Below are positions 24,580-35,537 of a DNA stretch of 64,000 bases, piece by piece (positions within the stretch are counted from its first letter, which is position 1; each line of letters begins with the position of its first letter). The stretch comes from Pseudonocardia sp. 73-21 (GTDB taxonomy: Bacteria; Actinomycetota; Actinomycetes; Mycobacteriales; Pseudonocardiaceae). A program made the translations under genes and the position numbers. Location: NCBI RefSeq assembly GCF_001899645.1, contig NZ_MKVV01000040.1, positions 30,804-94,803 on the forward strand, read 5' to 3'. The notes under the pieces were generated by a model, which worked only from the letters and a program-made list of their open reading frames with translations, was not told where the DNA came from and made no database searches.

Positions 24580-27500
24580 ATGAGCGTGGTGATCCGCGAC
24601 GCCGTCGAGGGGAACGAGGGCCGGGACCCCCTGTTCGCGGGTGCGGGTGAGCTGGGCGAGGTGATGGCGGCCCGGGACTGGACGACCACGTCCGTCGGGC
24701 CCCCGGACACCTGGCCGCCCGAGCTGCGCAGCGTGGTGCGCATCCTGCTGACCTCGAAGTTCTCCATGTGGATGGCGTGGGGGCCGGACCTGACGTTCTT
24801 CTACAACGACGCGTACCGGCGCGACACCCTGCGGCAGAAACACCCGTGGGCGTTCGGGCGACCTGCCGATGAGGTCTGGGCCGAGGTCTGGGAGGACATC
24901 GGCCCGCGGATCCGGTCGGTGCTCGAGACCGGCGAGGCCACGTGGGACGAGAGCCTGCAGCTTTTCGTGGAACGCAGCGGGTACCTCGAGGAGTCCTACC
25001 ACACGTTCTCCTACAGCCCCCTGGCCGACGCGGGCGGCACGATCTCGGGCCTGCTCTGCGTGGTCACCGAGACGACGGAGAGGGTGCTGAGCGAGCGGCG
25101 ACTGCGGATCCTCGGCGAACTCGGCGACATCTCCGCGGTCACCGCGCCGACCGTCGATGAGGCCGCCCGCGCAGCGCTGGCCGTCATGGAACGGGCCGAG
25201 TTCGACCTCCCGTTCGCGTCGATCTACCTCACCGACCCGGACGGGCAGACCGCTCGGCGCGCCGGGTTCTACGGGATGGTGGACGACGCGCGGGTCGTCC
25301 CGGTCCAGATCGACCAGAGCGTCGACCGGCACGCCTGGTCGGTCCTCTCCGACGGCCGGGCGCAGGTGCTGACCGGCACGGACTCGCCCTGCTGCGGCCT
25401 GTTCACACCGACGGGATCCGGCTCCGGGGCGCACGGGACCACGCTGCCGACCACCGTCGTCGCCGTGCCACTGGCCGGAGGAGGCGGCGGGGAGGCGGCG
25501 GGGGTGCTGTTCGCCGGCGTCAGCCCGTTCCGCGCCCTGGACACCGAGTACCGGAGGTTCATCGACCTCGCGGCCCGGCAGGTGGCGACCGCCATCGCCG
25601 ACGCCGCCGCCTTCCAGGCCCAGCGGCGCCGGGCCGACGAGCTGGCCGAGCTGGATCGCGCGAAGACCGAGTTCTTCACCGGGGTCAGCCACGAGCTGCG
25701 CACCCCGCTGTCGTTGATCACCGCACCTGCCACGGACAGCCTCGCGGACCGGGCCCACCCGCTACCGGCCGTCCAGCGCGAACGGATCGAGCTGATCGCG
25801 CGCAACGGGGGCCGGCTGCGGAAGCTGGTGGACACCATCCTGGACTTCGCGCGCCTCGAAGGTGGGCAGCTCACCCCGGACCGGGTCCCGGTCGACCTGG
25901 CCGAGCTGACCCGGGGCATCGCGGAGTCGTTCACCCCGGCCGTCGTCCGTGCCGGCCTCGGCTACGCGCTCGACTGTCCACCGCTGCCGTCCGCGGTCTC
26001 CGTGGACGTGGCGATGTGGGAGAAGATCGTCCTCAACCTCCTCTCCAACGCCGTCAAGTACACCCTGAGCGGACAGATCACTCTGGACCTGCGACTCGAG
26101 GATCCCCCCTCCGGTGGCGACGACCCCCAGATACGGCTCAGCGTCACCGACACCGGCGTCGGCATCCCCGACGAGGATCAGCCGCTGCTGTTCCGGCGGT
26201 TCCACCGGGTGCGCGGGGCGGCCGGTCGCAGCGACGAGGGATCGGGGATCGGGCTGGCGCTGGTCTCCGAGTTGACGGCCCTGCACGACGGCACCGTCGG
26301 CGTGCGGAGCGTGCTCGGCCGGGGTTCGACGTTCACCGTGACGTTGCCGGGCTCCTCGCTCACCGGCCGCCCGACCGAGGGGGTCCGCGCGTCGACCGCC
26401 GTAGCGCTCTACCGCGAGGAAGCACTGCAGTGGAGCGGTTCCGACGCGGACCCGCCATCCGGGTCCGTGTCGGAGGGTCACGGCGCCGGGGCCGGAGCGG
26501 GGTCTCTGGTGGACGCCGGGTCCACGGCCGGCGCCACGGTGCTCATCGCCGAGGACAACCCGGATCTGCGCCGGTTCCTCGCGGCCCTGCTGGCCGGGCA
26601 GTACACGGTGGTACTCGCCACCGACGGCGTCGCCGCCCTGAGCCGGGCCCGGGAGCTGGTCCCCGACCTGGTCCTGACCGACGTGATGATGCCCCGCCTC
26701 GACGGGTTCGGCCTGCTCGCGGCCCTGCGCAACGATCCCGCGACGGCCACCATCCCGGTCATCATGTTGTCCGCGCAGGCGGGCGAGGAGGCCTCGGCGG
26801 ACGGCCTGGCCGCGGGCGCCGACGACTACGTGGTGAAGCCCTTCTCCTCACACGACCTGGTGGCGAGGGTCCGCTCCAACCTCCAGCTGGCCCGCCTGCG
26901 CAACGAGGAGGCGACCTGGCGTGCCGCGATGATCGACGCTCTGCAGGACTGCTTCTACATCCTCGACGCGGAGTCGGGAGCGATCGTGGAGATCAATGCA
27001 GCGATGACGGAGCTGCTCGGGTTGGAGGTACGGGATCTGCCGTGCGGGCCTCCCTACCCGTTCTTCCCCACGGCGGACGAGGACCCCGGCGATCTGGAGA
27101 TTCTCGAGGGGGCCTTCGCGGCGGCGATGGCGTCCGGCAGCGGTCAGGTCGTGATCCCACTGCGCCACATCGGCACCCGGGCCCGGGTGTGGGCATCGGT
27201 GACCTACAGCTCCCTGCGCGACCGGGCGGGCCGGCGGGTGTTCATCTCCACGATGCGCGACGTCACCGCGCAGCGGCGGGCCGCCCATCGCGACGCCGTG
27301 CTGGCCGACACGGGACGGCTCCTCGCCGGCAGCGGTCCACTGCGTCACCGGCTGACCCAGTTCGCACAGCTCGCCGTCCGTGAGGTCGCGGATCTGGCCC
27401 TGATCTCGGTGGTCGGCCCGGACGGACGCCTCGCGCCGTACGCGGCTGCGCACCGCACCAGCCCCGGCGTGGCCGACGACGTGCTGGGGATGCGCCCGTT

Positions 27501-29427
27501 CCGGATCCCCGACCAGCTGGCCGACGCGTACCACGCCGGCCGGGCCTTCACACTGGACGATGTCGATGACGACCTGCTGGACGACTTCGGCACGGGTGCC
27601 CGCGACATCGTCGCCCGCCACGCGGTGACCGTGCGGAACATCGTCGTCGCCCCGCTCGCCGTGGCGGGTCGGTTGCTGGGCTCGCTGAGCCTGACCGCGA
27701 TGTCGGGCGGTCACGATGCCGCGCGCGAGACCGTGGTGCTGGCCGAGGAGCTGGGCCGGCGTGTCGCCGGCGCCATCGAGGCCGACAGGGTCGCCGCCCG
27801 CGAGCAGCGGTTGCAGCAGGTCACCGCCGAGCTGGCGTCGGCCGCGACACTCGAACAGGCCGCGGTCGCTCTCACGGACGGCATCCTGGGCATCCTCGGC
27901 GCCGCGGCCGCGGCGGTCTTCACCGTCGACGCCGACCGAAGCCACATCCGCACCGTGTACAGCGCGGGCTTTCCGCCCGGGATGACGAGGCCGTCGTCCG
28001 TCGTCCGGACCAGCACCTCGCTGCCTGCCACGGACGCAGCCCGCACCGGACGGGCGGTCTGGCTGGGCGACCAGGCGGCGTGGAGCGCTCACTACCCCGA
28101 TTCGGCCACCATCACCACCGTCACCGGAGGCGAGGCCGTCACCGCGCTGCCGCTGATCTCCGGCGGCCGCGTGATCGGCGTGGTGGCCGCCACGTTCCAG
28201 ACCTCGCGCACCTTCCTGCCCGACGAGCGGGAGTTCGCGTCGACGATCGCCGGGCAGGCCGCGCAGGCGTTCGAGCGGGCCGTACTCGCCGACCAGCGAT
28301 GGCACCTCGCGCAGACGCTGCAGAACGCCCTGCTGCCACCCGCACTCCCCGACGTTCCCCAGCTGGCGTTGGCTGCCCGCTACGCACCTGCGGTGGCCGA
28401 CACCTCTGCCGGCGGGGACTGGTTCGACGTCTTCGGTCTCGACGACACCCACGTCGCCCTCTCGGTCGGCGACGTCGTGGGACAGGGTCCGGCTGCGGCG
28501 GCGGTGATGGGCCAGCTGCGCGGGGTGTTGTCGTCGGCGCTGCTGCAGGGCCGCACTCCCCCGGAGGCGTTGGAGATCCTCGACCAGTTCGCCGGTCGTG
28601 TCCCCGGGGCGCGTGGAAGCACCGCGCTCTGCGCCACCCTCGACATCCGGACGGGTGAGCTGCACTGGTCGGCCGCCGGGCACCCGCCACTGATGCTCAT
28701 CGGGCCAGGGGACACCCGTTACCTCGACGGCGGCGAGGGCACTCTGCTCGGCATCACCGGCCGGCCGGCCTACGTCGGAGGCCGTGACGTCATGACGCCG
28801 GGGGCCAGCGTGCTGCTCTACACCGACGGCCTCGTCGAACGCCGTGGCGAGGTCCTCGACGAGGGGCTCGAGCGGATCGCCACCATCGCCGCCCCGCTCG
28901 ACCACCTTCCACCGGATGCGCTGGCGGAGGCGCTGCTGCAGGAGGCACTGGCCGGCTCCGACCACGCCGACGACATCGCGATCGTGATCGCCCGCCTGAT
29001 TCCCGCCCCGCTCCGTGGCCGCCTCACCGCACGACCGACGTGCCTCCCCGGCATGCGGCGCGGTGTGGCCACGTGGGCACGGCTGGCCGGCCTGCCCGAG
29101 GCCGTCACGGAGGACCTGCAGCTCGTCGTCAGCGAGGCGGCCTCGAACTCCATCGAGCACGCCTACCGGGACACCGAGCCCGGGGAGTTCACCTACGAGG
29201 TCGGCCGCGGACCCGGCGGGACCGTCCACGTCGAGGTGGAGGACTTCGGCCGGTGGCGCCCCCCGCCGGCCGACCCCGGATACCGCGGGCGGGGCCTGGC
29301 CGTCATCCACACGTTGGCCCGGGAGGTCACCCTGGACGTGTCGCCGCACGGGACCCGTATCCGCTTCGACATCCCCGCCACCCCCGCGGCGGTACTCGGC
29401 CCCGACTCGCACCGCCGATGGCCCTGA
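24580..29427 (+). CDS. Hybrid histidine kinase-REC-PAS-GAF-SpoIIE phosphatase-RsbW ATPase fusion
   Basis: A 1615-residue multi-domain sensor. Domains in order: PAS (about 30-165), GAF (190-355), HisKA with SHELRTPLS (His about 371), HATPase (NLLSNAVKYT about 485, DTGVGIPDED about 523, GSGIGLALV about 555), receiver (IAEDNP about 656, phospho-Asp in VLTDVMMP about 702, VVKPF about 752), PAS (785-900), GAF (907-1065), GAF (1087-1230), SpoIIE/PP2C (GGDWFDVF about 1280 to 1474) and HATPase_c_2 (VSEAASNSIEHAYRDTE about 1515). It combines two-component input with partner-switching output on one chain. The start is the ATG at 24580. It leads a same-strand run with the next three genes. Confidence 0.9.
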   Translation: MSVVIRDAVEGNEGRDPLFAGAGELGEVMAARDWTTTSVGPPDTWPPELRSVVRILLTSKFSMWMAWGPDLTFFYNDAYRRDTLRQKHPWAFGRPADEVWAEVWEDIGPRIRSVLETGEATWDESLQLFVERSGYLEESYHTFSYSPLADAGGTISGLLCVVTETTERVLSERRLRILGELGDISAVTAPTVDEAARAALAVMERAEFDLPFASIYLTDPDGQTARRAGFYGMVDDARVVPVQIDQSVDRHAWSVLSDGRAQVLTGTDSPCCGLFTPTGSGSGAHGTTLPTTVVAVPLAGGGGGEAAGVLFAGVSPFRALDTEYRRFIDLAARQVATAIADAAAFQAQRRRADELAELDRAKTEFFTGVSHELRTPLSLITAPATDSLADRAHPLPAVQRERIELIARNGGRLRKLVDTILDFARLEGGQLTPDRVPVDLAELTRGIAESFTPAVVRAGLGYALDCPPLPSAVSVDVAMWEKIVLNLLSNAVKYTLSGQITLDLRLEDPPSGGDDPQIRLSVTDTGVGIPDEDQPLLFRRFHRVRGAAGRSDEGSGIGLALVSELTALHDGTVGVRSVLGRGSTFTVTLPGSSLTGRPTEGVRASTAVALYREEALQWSGSDADPPSGSVSEGHGAGAGAGSLVDAGSTAGATVLIAEDNPDLRRFLAALLAGQYTVVLATDGVAALSRARELVPDLVLTDVMMPRLDGFGLLAALRNDPATATIPVIMLSAQAGEEASADGLAAGADDYVVKPFSSHDLVARVRSNLQLARLRNEEATWRAAMIDALQDCFYILDAESGAIVEINAAMTELLGLEVRDLPCGPPYPFFPTADEDPGDLEILEGAFAAAMASGSGQVVIPLRHIGTRARVWASVTYSSLRDRAGRRVFISTMRDVTAQRRAAHRDAVLADTGRLLAGSGPLRHRLTQFAQLAVREVADLALISVVGPDGRLAPYAAAHRTSPGVADDVLGMRPFRIPDQLADAYHAGRAFTLDDVDDDLLDDFGTGARDIVARHAVTVRNIVVAPLAVAGRLLGSLSLTAMSGGHDAARETVVLAEELGRRVAGAIEADRVAAREQRLQQVTAELASAATLEQAAVALTDGILGILGAAAAAVFTVDADRSHIRTVYSAGFPPGMTRPSSVVRTSTSLPATDAARTGRAVWLGDQAAWSAHYPDSATITTVTGGEAVTALPLISGGRVIGVVAATFQTSRTFLPDEREFASTIAGQAAQAFERAVLADQRWHLAQTLQNALLPPALPDVPQLALAARYAPAVADTSAGGDWFDVFGLDDTHVALSVGDVVGQGPAAAAVMGQLRGVLSSALLQGRTPPEALEILDQFAGRVPGARGSTALCATLDIRTGELHWSAAGHPPLMLIGPGDTRYLDGGEGTLLGITGRPAYVGGRDVMTPGASVLLYTDGLVERRGEVLDEGLERIATIAAPLDHLPPDALAEALLQEALAGSDHADDIAIVIARLIPAPLRGRLTARPTCLPGMRRGVATWARLAGLPEAVTEDLQLVVSEAASNSIEHAYRDTEPGEFTYEVGRGPGGTVHVEVEDFGRWRPPPADPGYRGRGLAVIHTLAREVTLDVSPHGTRIRFDIPATPAAVLGPDSHRRWP

Positions 29428-29581
29428 GCACACCCCGGCCGCGACATCGGGCCGCAACCGGTCCGAGTCGCTACGCTGCGCCGGTGCCGTTCACCGCCGC
29501 AGATCTCCGTGGGATGCCGACGACGGGGGTGACGGCAGGGCCCGAGCACGTGGACCACCCGGCGGACACCAGGCCCGCCGC

Positions 29582-31444
29582 GTGAACGGGGCGTCGGACG
29601 TCGGCCGCGCCCACGTCGCCGCCCTGCAGCGGCTCGCCACAGCGCTGTCCGCCGCGGCGACGCCGTCGGCCGTCGGGAACCTGACGATCACCTCCGTCGC
29701 CCAGCTGCTGGGCGCCGACGGGGCCGCCGTGTACACGCCCACGCCGGGACCGGACGGGGCCCCCGCCACGCTTCAGGTCGCGCACGCGTCGGGCTGGCCC
29801 ACGGACGCGACCCGGCATTTCGGGCTCCTCGATGTCCAGCCCGGCCGGCCCCTGTCGGACGCGGTCCTCACCGGCCGACCGGTCTGGCTGGAGAACCCGC
29901 AGCAGTGGGCGGAGCAGTACCCGGAGATGGCCCCGGCCGGAACGTCGAGCGGATTCCGGTCCACGGCCTGTCTCCCGCTGAGGGTGGACGACCGTGATCT
30001 GGGTGCGGTCGTGTTCAGCTTCACCCGATCCCGGACGTTCACCCCCGACGAGCGCGAGTACATGGTCGCCACGGCGGCTCTGTGCGCCCAGGCCCTGGAC
30101 CGGTCCCGGCTGTATGCCGCGGAACTGGCGGCGAGGACGGCGGCGGAGGCCCAACGCGACCGGATGGCCTTCCTCGCCCTCACCGGCCGGCTGATGGAGG
30201 CCCCGCTGTCGGTGGACGAACGCCTGCAGCGCGTCGCCGACCTCGCCGTGCCCGAGATCGCCGACTGGTGCGCGGTGCATCTGGTCCGCGACGATCGGGT
30301 CGAGCAGATCGCCGTCGCCCACGCCGACCCGGACAAGGTCACGTACGTCGAGCAGCTCCAGCGGCGCTACCCGTCCGATCCCGACGCCGGGGGCGGCGCG
30401 ATCGCCGTCGCCCGCTCCGGAAAGCCGGTCCTGCTCACCGACATCCCCGACGAGCTGCTCACCGAGGCGGCGGTCGACGACACCCACCTGCAGCTGATCC
30501 GCGCGATCGGCATGCGGTCGGCGGTGGTGGTGCCGCTGGTCGTGAGGGGCCGGTCGTTGGGAGCGCTGACCCTCGTGCACGCGGAGTCGGGGCTCCGTTT
30601 CACCGACGCCGACCTGGCCTTCGTCGAGCAGCTCGCCGCGACCGCGGCGGTGGCCCTGGACAACGCCCGGCTCTACGAGCAGCAGAGACACATCGCCCAC
30701 ACACTCCAGTCCGCTCTGTTGCCTGCTGTACTGCCCGAGGTGCCGGGCATGCAGGTCGCGGCCCGCTACCGTCCGCAGAGCGCCGACCTCACCGAGGTGT
30801 ACATCGGCGGCGACCTGTACGACGTCCTCGTCACCGCGCCGTCGCCCGACCCACCGACGAGCCCCGGGGGTTGGGCGGCGATGGTCGGCGACGTGTGCGG
30901 AAAGGGGCCCGCTGCCGCGGCACTGACCGCCCTGGTCCGGCACACCTGGCGCGCCCATGTCAGCCAGAACCTCGCACCCGCCGACGTCGTCCGCGGGGTC
31001 AATGCGGCCCTCCTGCGAGGCTCCCCCGCGGACACGGCCCGCTTCGCGACCCTCGTGCATGCGCAGCTGCGCACCGATCGCCCCCGCACCACCGTCTCGC
31101 TGGTCAGCGCCGGACATCCGCCGCCACTCGTCCTGCGCGGGGACCGCGTCGAGGCCGTCACCGCCCCCGGTACCTTGGTCGGCGTGTACGCGGACCTCGC
31201 ACTGACCGAGATCGAGATCCGGCTCGACCCGGGAGACTCGCTGGTCCTCTACACCGACGGTGTCACGGAGGGTCGCTCCGCCGATGGCTACTACGGTGCA
31301 CACCGCCTCGCCGCCGCGGTCAGCCGGTGCGCCGGCGCGACGGCCGACGGCATCGCCGGTGCGTTGCTGGAGGACGTCTGCGCGTTCCAGCACGACCGGT
31401 TGTCGGACGACGTGGCGATCTTCGTCATGCAGGCCACGGCATGA
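29582..31444 (+). CDS. GAF-GAF-PP2C (SpoIIE/RsbU-type) serine phosphatase
   Basis: A 620-residue protein with two GAF domains (about 12-180, with FGLLDVQPGRPLSDAVLTG, and 200-360) and a PP2C-type phosphatase domain (about 365-620). The metal-binding text is YIGGDLYDVL, AMVGDVCGKGPAAAALTALV, SLVSAGHPPPLVLRG and LVLYTDGVTEGRS. RsbU-like enzymes dephosphorylate STAS antagonists to release sigma factors or other targets. The GTG start overlaps the stop of a 33-codon leader frame (29484-29585). Its own stop overlaps the STAS gene, an obvious substrate candidate. Confidence 0.88.
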   Translation: MNGASDVGRAHVAALQRLATALSAAATPSAVGNLTITSVAQLLGADGAAVYTPTPGPDGAPATLQVAHASGWPTDATRHFGLLDVQPGRPLSDAVLTGRPVWLENPQQWAEQYPEMAPAGTSSGFRSTACLPLRVDDRDLGAVVFSFTRSRTFTPDEREYMVATAALCAQALDRSRLYAAELAARTAAEAQRDRMAFLALTGRLMEAPLSVDERLQRVADLAVPEIADWCAVHLVRDDRVEQIAVAHADPDKVTYVEQLQRRYPSDPDAGGGAIAVARSGKPVLLTDIPDELLTEAAVDDTHLQLIRAIGMRSAVVVPLVVRGRSLGALTLVHAESGLRFTDADLAFVEQLAATAAVALDNARLYEQQRHIAHTLQSALLPAVLPEVPGMQVAARYRPQSADLTEVYIGGDLYDVLVTAPSPDPPTSPGGWAAMVGDVCGKGPAAAALTALVRHTWRAHVSQNLAPADVVRGVNAALLRGSPADTARFATLVHAQLRTDRPRTTVSLVSAGHPPPLVLRGDRVEAVTAPGTLVGVYADLALTEIEIRLDPGDSLVLYTDGVTEGRSADGYYGAHRLAAAVSRCAGATADGIAGALLEDVCAFQHDRLSDDVAIFVMQATA

Positions 31445-31836
31445 CCGCCCCGGGGCCCTTCGACGGCGTGGGCGAGCCGACGAGCGCGCTGCGGGTGGAA
31501 CGCTCGAACGATGGCGACGGCGTCGTACTCGTCCTGCACGGCGAGCTCGACATCACCACGCTGGCCGACGCGGAACGCCACGTCGCCTCGGCCGAGGACG
31601 CCGGGGCCGATCTGCTGCTCGACCTGACCCACCTGGAGTTCTGCGACTCGTCGGGGGTTCGGCTGGTCCTTCTCGCCGACGAGCGGGCCCGCGTCGCGGG
31701 TCAGCGCCTCACGATCCGGCTCGGCGACGGTCCGGCACAACGCGTCTTCGCGGCACTGGGCCTGCTCGACCGTCTGACCGTGCGGGACGGCAGCGACGAC
31801 GCCGCGACGGGCACAGTCCCTCGGACACCCCGATGA
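31441..31836 (+). CDS. STAS-domain anti-sigma factor antagonist
   Basis: A 131-residue protein with a single STAS domain: VVLVLHGELDITTLADAERH, LLLDLTHLEFCDSSGVRLVL. The Ser of CDSSG (about residue 66) is the usual phosphorylation site, reset by PP2C phosphatases such as the one encoded just upstream. Its ATG overlaps the phosphatase stop (ATGA), and its stop overlaps the start of the next ATPase. The three form the standard partner-switch set. Confidence 0.9.
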   Translation: MTAPGPFDGVGEPTSALRVERSNDGDGVVLVLHGELDITTLADAERHVASAEDAGADLLLDLTHLEFCDSSGVRLVLLADERARVAGQRLTIRLGDGPAQRVFAALGLLDRLTVRDGSDDAATGTVPRTPR

Positions 31837-32231
31837 CCGCGATGAGCGCGCTGACCGCCACCATCGTGCTCCCGCCGGTGGCCCGCAGCGTTCCCGCCGC
31901 CCGCAGGCTGTTGGGCGAGCTGCTCACCGCCTGGGCGGCAGAGCGCTTTCAGGGCGAGGCCACCCTGCTGCTGAGCGAGCTCGTCACCAACGTCATCCGA
32001 CACGTCGAGGGGCCCGCCAACCTGACCCTCCGGATCGACCTGGCCGGCCCCGACCTGCGCGTGTGCGTCGCCGACAGCTCGCGCAGCCGACCGACGCCCA
32101 CCGCCGGTGCCGGCAGCGGCGGAGGATACGGACTGTCGCTGGTCAGCGCGCTCGCCCGCAGGTGGGGCACGGAGGACCATCCCGACGGCAAACAGGTCTG
32201 GTTCGAGCTCGGCGCCGTCGGCGGTCCCTGA
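31833..32231 (+). CDS. RsbW-like ATP-binding serine kinase/anti-sigma factor
   Basis: A 132-residue GHKL ATPase. The N box is LLLSELVTNVIRHVEGPANL (about residues 46-65), with CVADSSRSRPTP and GGGYGLSLVSALARRWG (about 96-112). It is the probable kinase partner of the STAS protein encoded 4 nt upstream. It may be fine-tuned by both upstream phosphatases. It is the last gene of the module; the formate dehydrogenase gene follows after 96 bp. Confidence 0.88.
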   Translation: MTAMSALTATIVLPPVARSVPAARRLLGELLTAWAAERFQGEATLLLSELVTNVIRHVEGPANLTLRIDLAGPDLRVCVADSSRSRPTPTAGAGSGGGYGLSLVSALARRWGTEDHPDGKQVWFELGAVGGP

Positions 32232-32327
32232 GGCGCTGTGCTCGATCAGCACGTCGGCCCGCGCCGGTACCTGGTTCCCGGCGAGGGGTTTGGCCGGCCG
32301 CTCCCGGGGAACTACATCCTTGTGGGC

Positions 32328-35300
32328 ATGCGAACCTGGATCGACCATTGGCCCGTTGTCCGGCAGTTGACCGGCGACGACCCGCTCGGCCGCGGCACCT
32401 CAGCGCGCCACGACGGGGGATCGGTGGACAAGCGGGCCCGCACGCTCGACGCCGACACCGTCACGAAGTCGATCTGCCCGTTCTGCGCCGTGGGGTGCGG
32501 ACAGCAGATCTTCTCGAGGGACGGGAAGGTCACCCACGTCGAGGGCGACCCGGACTCGCCGATCAGCCGCGGCAAGCTCTGCCCCAAGGGCTCCTCGACG
32601 CTGTCGCTGCTCACCGCGCCCACCCGGCAGACGCAGGTCCGCTACCGGCGTCCGCACGGCACCGAGTGGGAGGACCTCGACCTCGACACGGCCGTCGACA
32701 TGATCGTCGATCGCGTGCTGGCCACCCGCGAGAGCACCTGGCAGGACGTCGACGACCAGGGCCGGCACCTGCGCCGCACGATGGGGATAGCGAGCCTCGG
32801 AGGGGCGACCCTCGACAACGAGGAGAACTACCTCATGAAGAAGCTCTACACCGCGATGGGTGCGGTGCAGATCGAGAACCAGGCCCGTATTTGACACAGC
32901 TCCACCGTTCCCGGTCTGGGAACCTCGTTCGGTCGCGGCGGCGCCACCAACTACCAGCAGGATCTGGTCAACTCCGACTGCATCGTCATCCAGGGCTCCA
33001 ACATGGCCGAGGCGCACCCGGTCGGCTTCCAGTGGGTGATGGAGGCCAAGAAGCGCGGCGCCACGGTGATCCACGTCGACCCGCGGTTCACGCGCACGTC
33101 CGCGGTGGCCGACCTGCACGTCCCGATCCGGGCCGGCACGGACATCGCGTTCCTCGGCGGGCTGATCCACCACGTGCTGGAGACGGGCACGTACTTCGAG
33201 GACTACGTGCGCGCCTACACCAACGCGCCGATGATCCTGCGCGAGGACTTCCGCGACACCGAGGACCTCGACGGGCTGTTCTCCGGTTTCGATCCCGCGA
33301 CCGCCACCTACGACGTCACGTCGTGGGAGTACGCCGACGACGCCGTCGAGCCGGCCGTCGGCCCGCGCGACGACAGGCCGGTGGCCGAGCACGAGCGCGG
33401 CCAGATCGCCGGCTCCGGCGGGGCGCCGATGAGCAAGGAACCCCGGCGTGACGACACGCTGCAGCATCCGCGGTGTGTCTTCCAGGTGCTCCGGCGGCAC
33501 TTCTCCCGCTACACCCCGGAGATGGTGCACGAGGTCTGCGGGATCGACCCGGAGACGTTCGCGCAGGTCGCCGACGCGCTGACGCGCAACTCGGGCCGCG
33601 AGCGCACCAGCGCGTTCGCCTACGCGGTCGGCTGGACCCACCACACCGTCGGCGTGCAGTACATCCGGGCGGCGTCGATCCTGCAGATGCTGCTGGGCAA
33701 CATCGGGCGCCCGGGCGGCGGCATCCTGGCGCTGCGCGGGCACGCCAGCATCCAGGGCTCCACCGACATCCCGACGCTGTTCGACATGCTGCCCGGCTAC
33801 ATCCCGATGCCGCATGCCCACCGCGAGCAGGACCTGGACACCTTCATCGCCGCCAACACCGGCAACAAGGGCTTCTGGGGCAACATGGACACCTACGTCG
33901 TCAGCCTGCTGAAGTCCTGGTTCGGCGACGCGGCCACGCCGGAGAACGACTTCTGCTTCGACCTGCTGCCCCGGCTGACCGGCGACCACTCCAGCTTCCG
34001 GACGGTGATGGCGCAGGCCCGCGGCGAGGTGCCCGGCTACTTCGTCATCGGCGAGAACCCGGCCACCGGTACCGCGAACGCCCGCCAGCAGCGCCAGGGC
34101 CTCGCGACGCTGGAGTGGCTCATCGTCCGCGACCTGAACATGATCGAGACGGCGACGTTCTGGAAGGACGGGCCGGAGATCGAGACCGGCGAGATGCGCA
34201 CCGAGGACATCGGCACCGAGGTGTTCTTCCTGCCCGCCGCCGCCCACAGCGAGAAGGACGGCACCTTCACCAACACCCAGCGGCTGCTGCAGTGGCACCA
34301 CAAGGCCGTGGAGCCACCGGGCGACTGCCGCAGCGACCTGTGGTTCTACTACGAGATCGGGAAGCGGATCAAGGCGCGGCTGGCCGGCTCGACCGACCCG
34401 AAGGACCGGGCGCTGCAGGCCCTGACCTGGGACTACCCCGTCGACGACACGGGCGAACCGAGTGCCGACGCCGTGCTGCGCGAGATCAACGGCACCGGCC
34501 CCGACGACGCGACGCTCGGGGGCTACACCGAGCTGAAGGCCGACGGCTCCACGCGGTGCGGCTGCTGGATCTACTCCGGCGTCTACGCCGACGAGACCAA
34601 CCAGTCCCAGCGGCGCAAGCCGGGCCGGGACCAGGACCTCGCCGCCCACGAGTGGGGCTGGGCGTGGCCCGCGAACCGCCGCGTGCTCTACAACCGCGCC
34701 TCCGCCGATCCCGACGGGAAGCCGTGGAGCGAGCGCAAGAAGCTCGTCTGGTGGGACGCGGTCGGGAAGACGTGGACCGGCGGCGACGTCCCCGACTTCC
34801 CGGCCACCACCGCCCCGGACTACCGGCCGCCCGAGGGGGCGCGGGCCGCCGAGGCCATCGGCGGCGACGAGCCGTTCGTCATGCAGGCCGACGGCCGGGC
34901 CTGGCTGCACGCCCCCGCCGGACTGCTGGACGGGCCGATGCCGGCGCACTACGAGCCGCAGGAGTCGCCGGTGCCCAACGCGCTGCACCCCCGGCAACGC
35001 GCCAACCCGGCCCGCCAGGAGTTCGATCGCCCGGACAACCGCTACCACCCGGCTCCCGGCATGCCCGGCGCGGACGTCTTCCCGTTCGTGTTCACCACGT
35101 TCCGCGTCACCGAGCACCACACCGCGGGCGGCATGAGCCGGTGGACACCGCACCTCAACGAGCTGATGCCCGAGATGTTCCTGGAGGTCTCCCCCGAGCT
35201 CGCGGCCCTGCGCGGGCTGGAGAACGGGCAGTGGTGCCACGTGGTCACCGCGCGCTCGGCGATCGAGGGGAAGGCGCTGGTCACCGAGCGGGCCAAGCCG

Positions 35301-35537
35301 CTGCGGATGGGCGGCACGACGATCCACCAGATCGGTGTGCCGTGGCACTGGGGCTCCAACGGCCTGTCCACCGGCGACGCCGCCAACGAGCTGCTGTCGG
35401 TGGCGCTCGACCCGAACGTCCACATCATGGAAACCAAGGCCGCCACCTGCGACATCCGGCCCGGTCGGCGCCCGCACGGGCCCGATCTCGTCACCTTCCT
35501 CGCCGACTACCGCCGGCGTGCCGGTCTGGAGACCTGA
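32328..35537 (+). CDS. fdhA: Selenocysteine-containing formate dehydrogenase, catalytic subunit
   Basis: 1069 residues if the in-frame TGA at 32892-32894 is read as selenocysteine (Sec189). The N-terminus has the [4Fe-4S] motif CPFCAVGCG and KLCPKGSS. The text around the TGA, NQARI-U-HSSTVPGLG, aligns with RVUHGPTV of known Sec formate dehydrogenases, and the frame stays open to 35537. Later, GRPGGGILALRGHASIQGST and the Mo-cofactor-binding C-terminal domain follow. It oxidises formate to CO2 with a Mo or W bis-MGD cofactor. ATG 32328 is preferred; GTG 32322 is possible. The four-gene selenocysteine toolkit next door supports readthrough. Confidence 0.93.
32892..32923 (+). promoter_or_regulatory. 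UGA codon and SECIS-like hairpin in fdhA
   Basis: The UGA (32892-32894) is followed by the stem GTTCCC (32907-32912)/GGGAAC (32918-32923) closed by the loop GGTCT (32913-32917). The E. coli fdhF/fdnG SECIS also presents a GGUCU apical loop that SelB binds. The loop starts 18 nt after the UGA, the expected range. Confidence 0.8.

Noticed and set aside
26848..29457. A long minus-strand open frame opposite the sensor kinase
   Set aside because: Same reason: antisense to clear GAF, PP2C and ATPase domains.
29484..29585. A 33-codon leader gene before the GAF-PP2C phosphatase
   Set aside because: There is no ribosome binding site and no homology; only the stop/start overlap supports it, so it is mentioned but not listed.
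32892..32894. In-frame stop in fdhA, suggesting a pseudogene
   Set aside because: The frame is intact on both sides, the context matches known Sec sites, a SECIS-like hairpin follows, and all four Sec-insertion genes are nearby.
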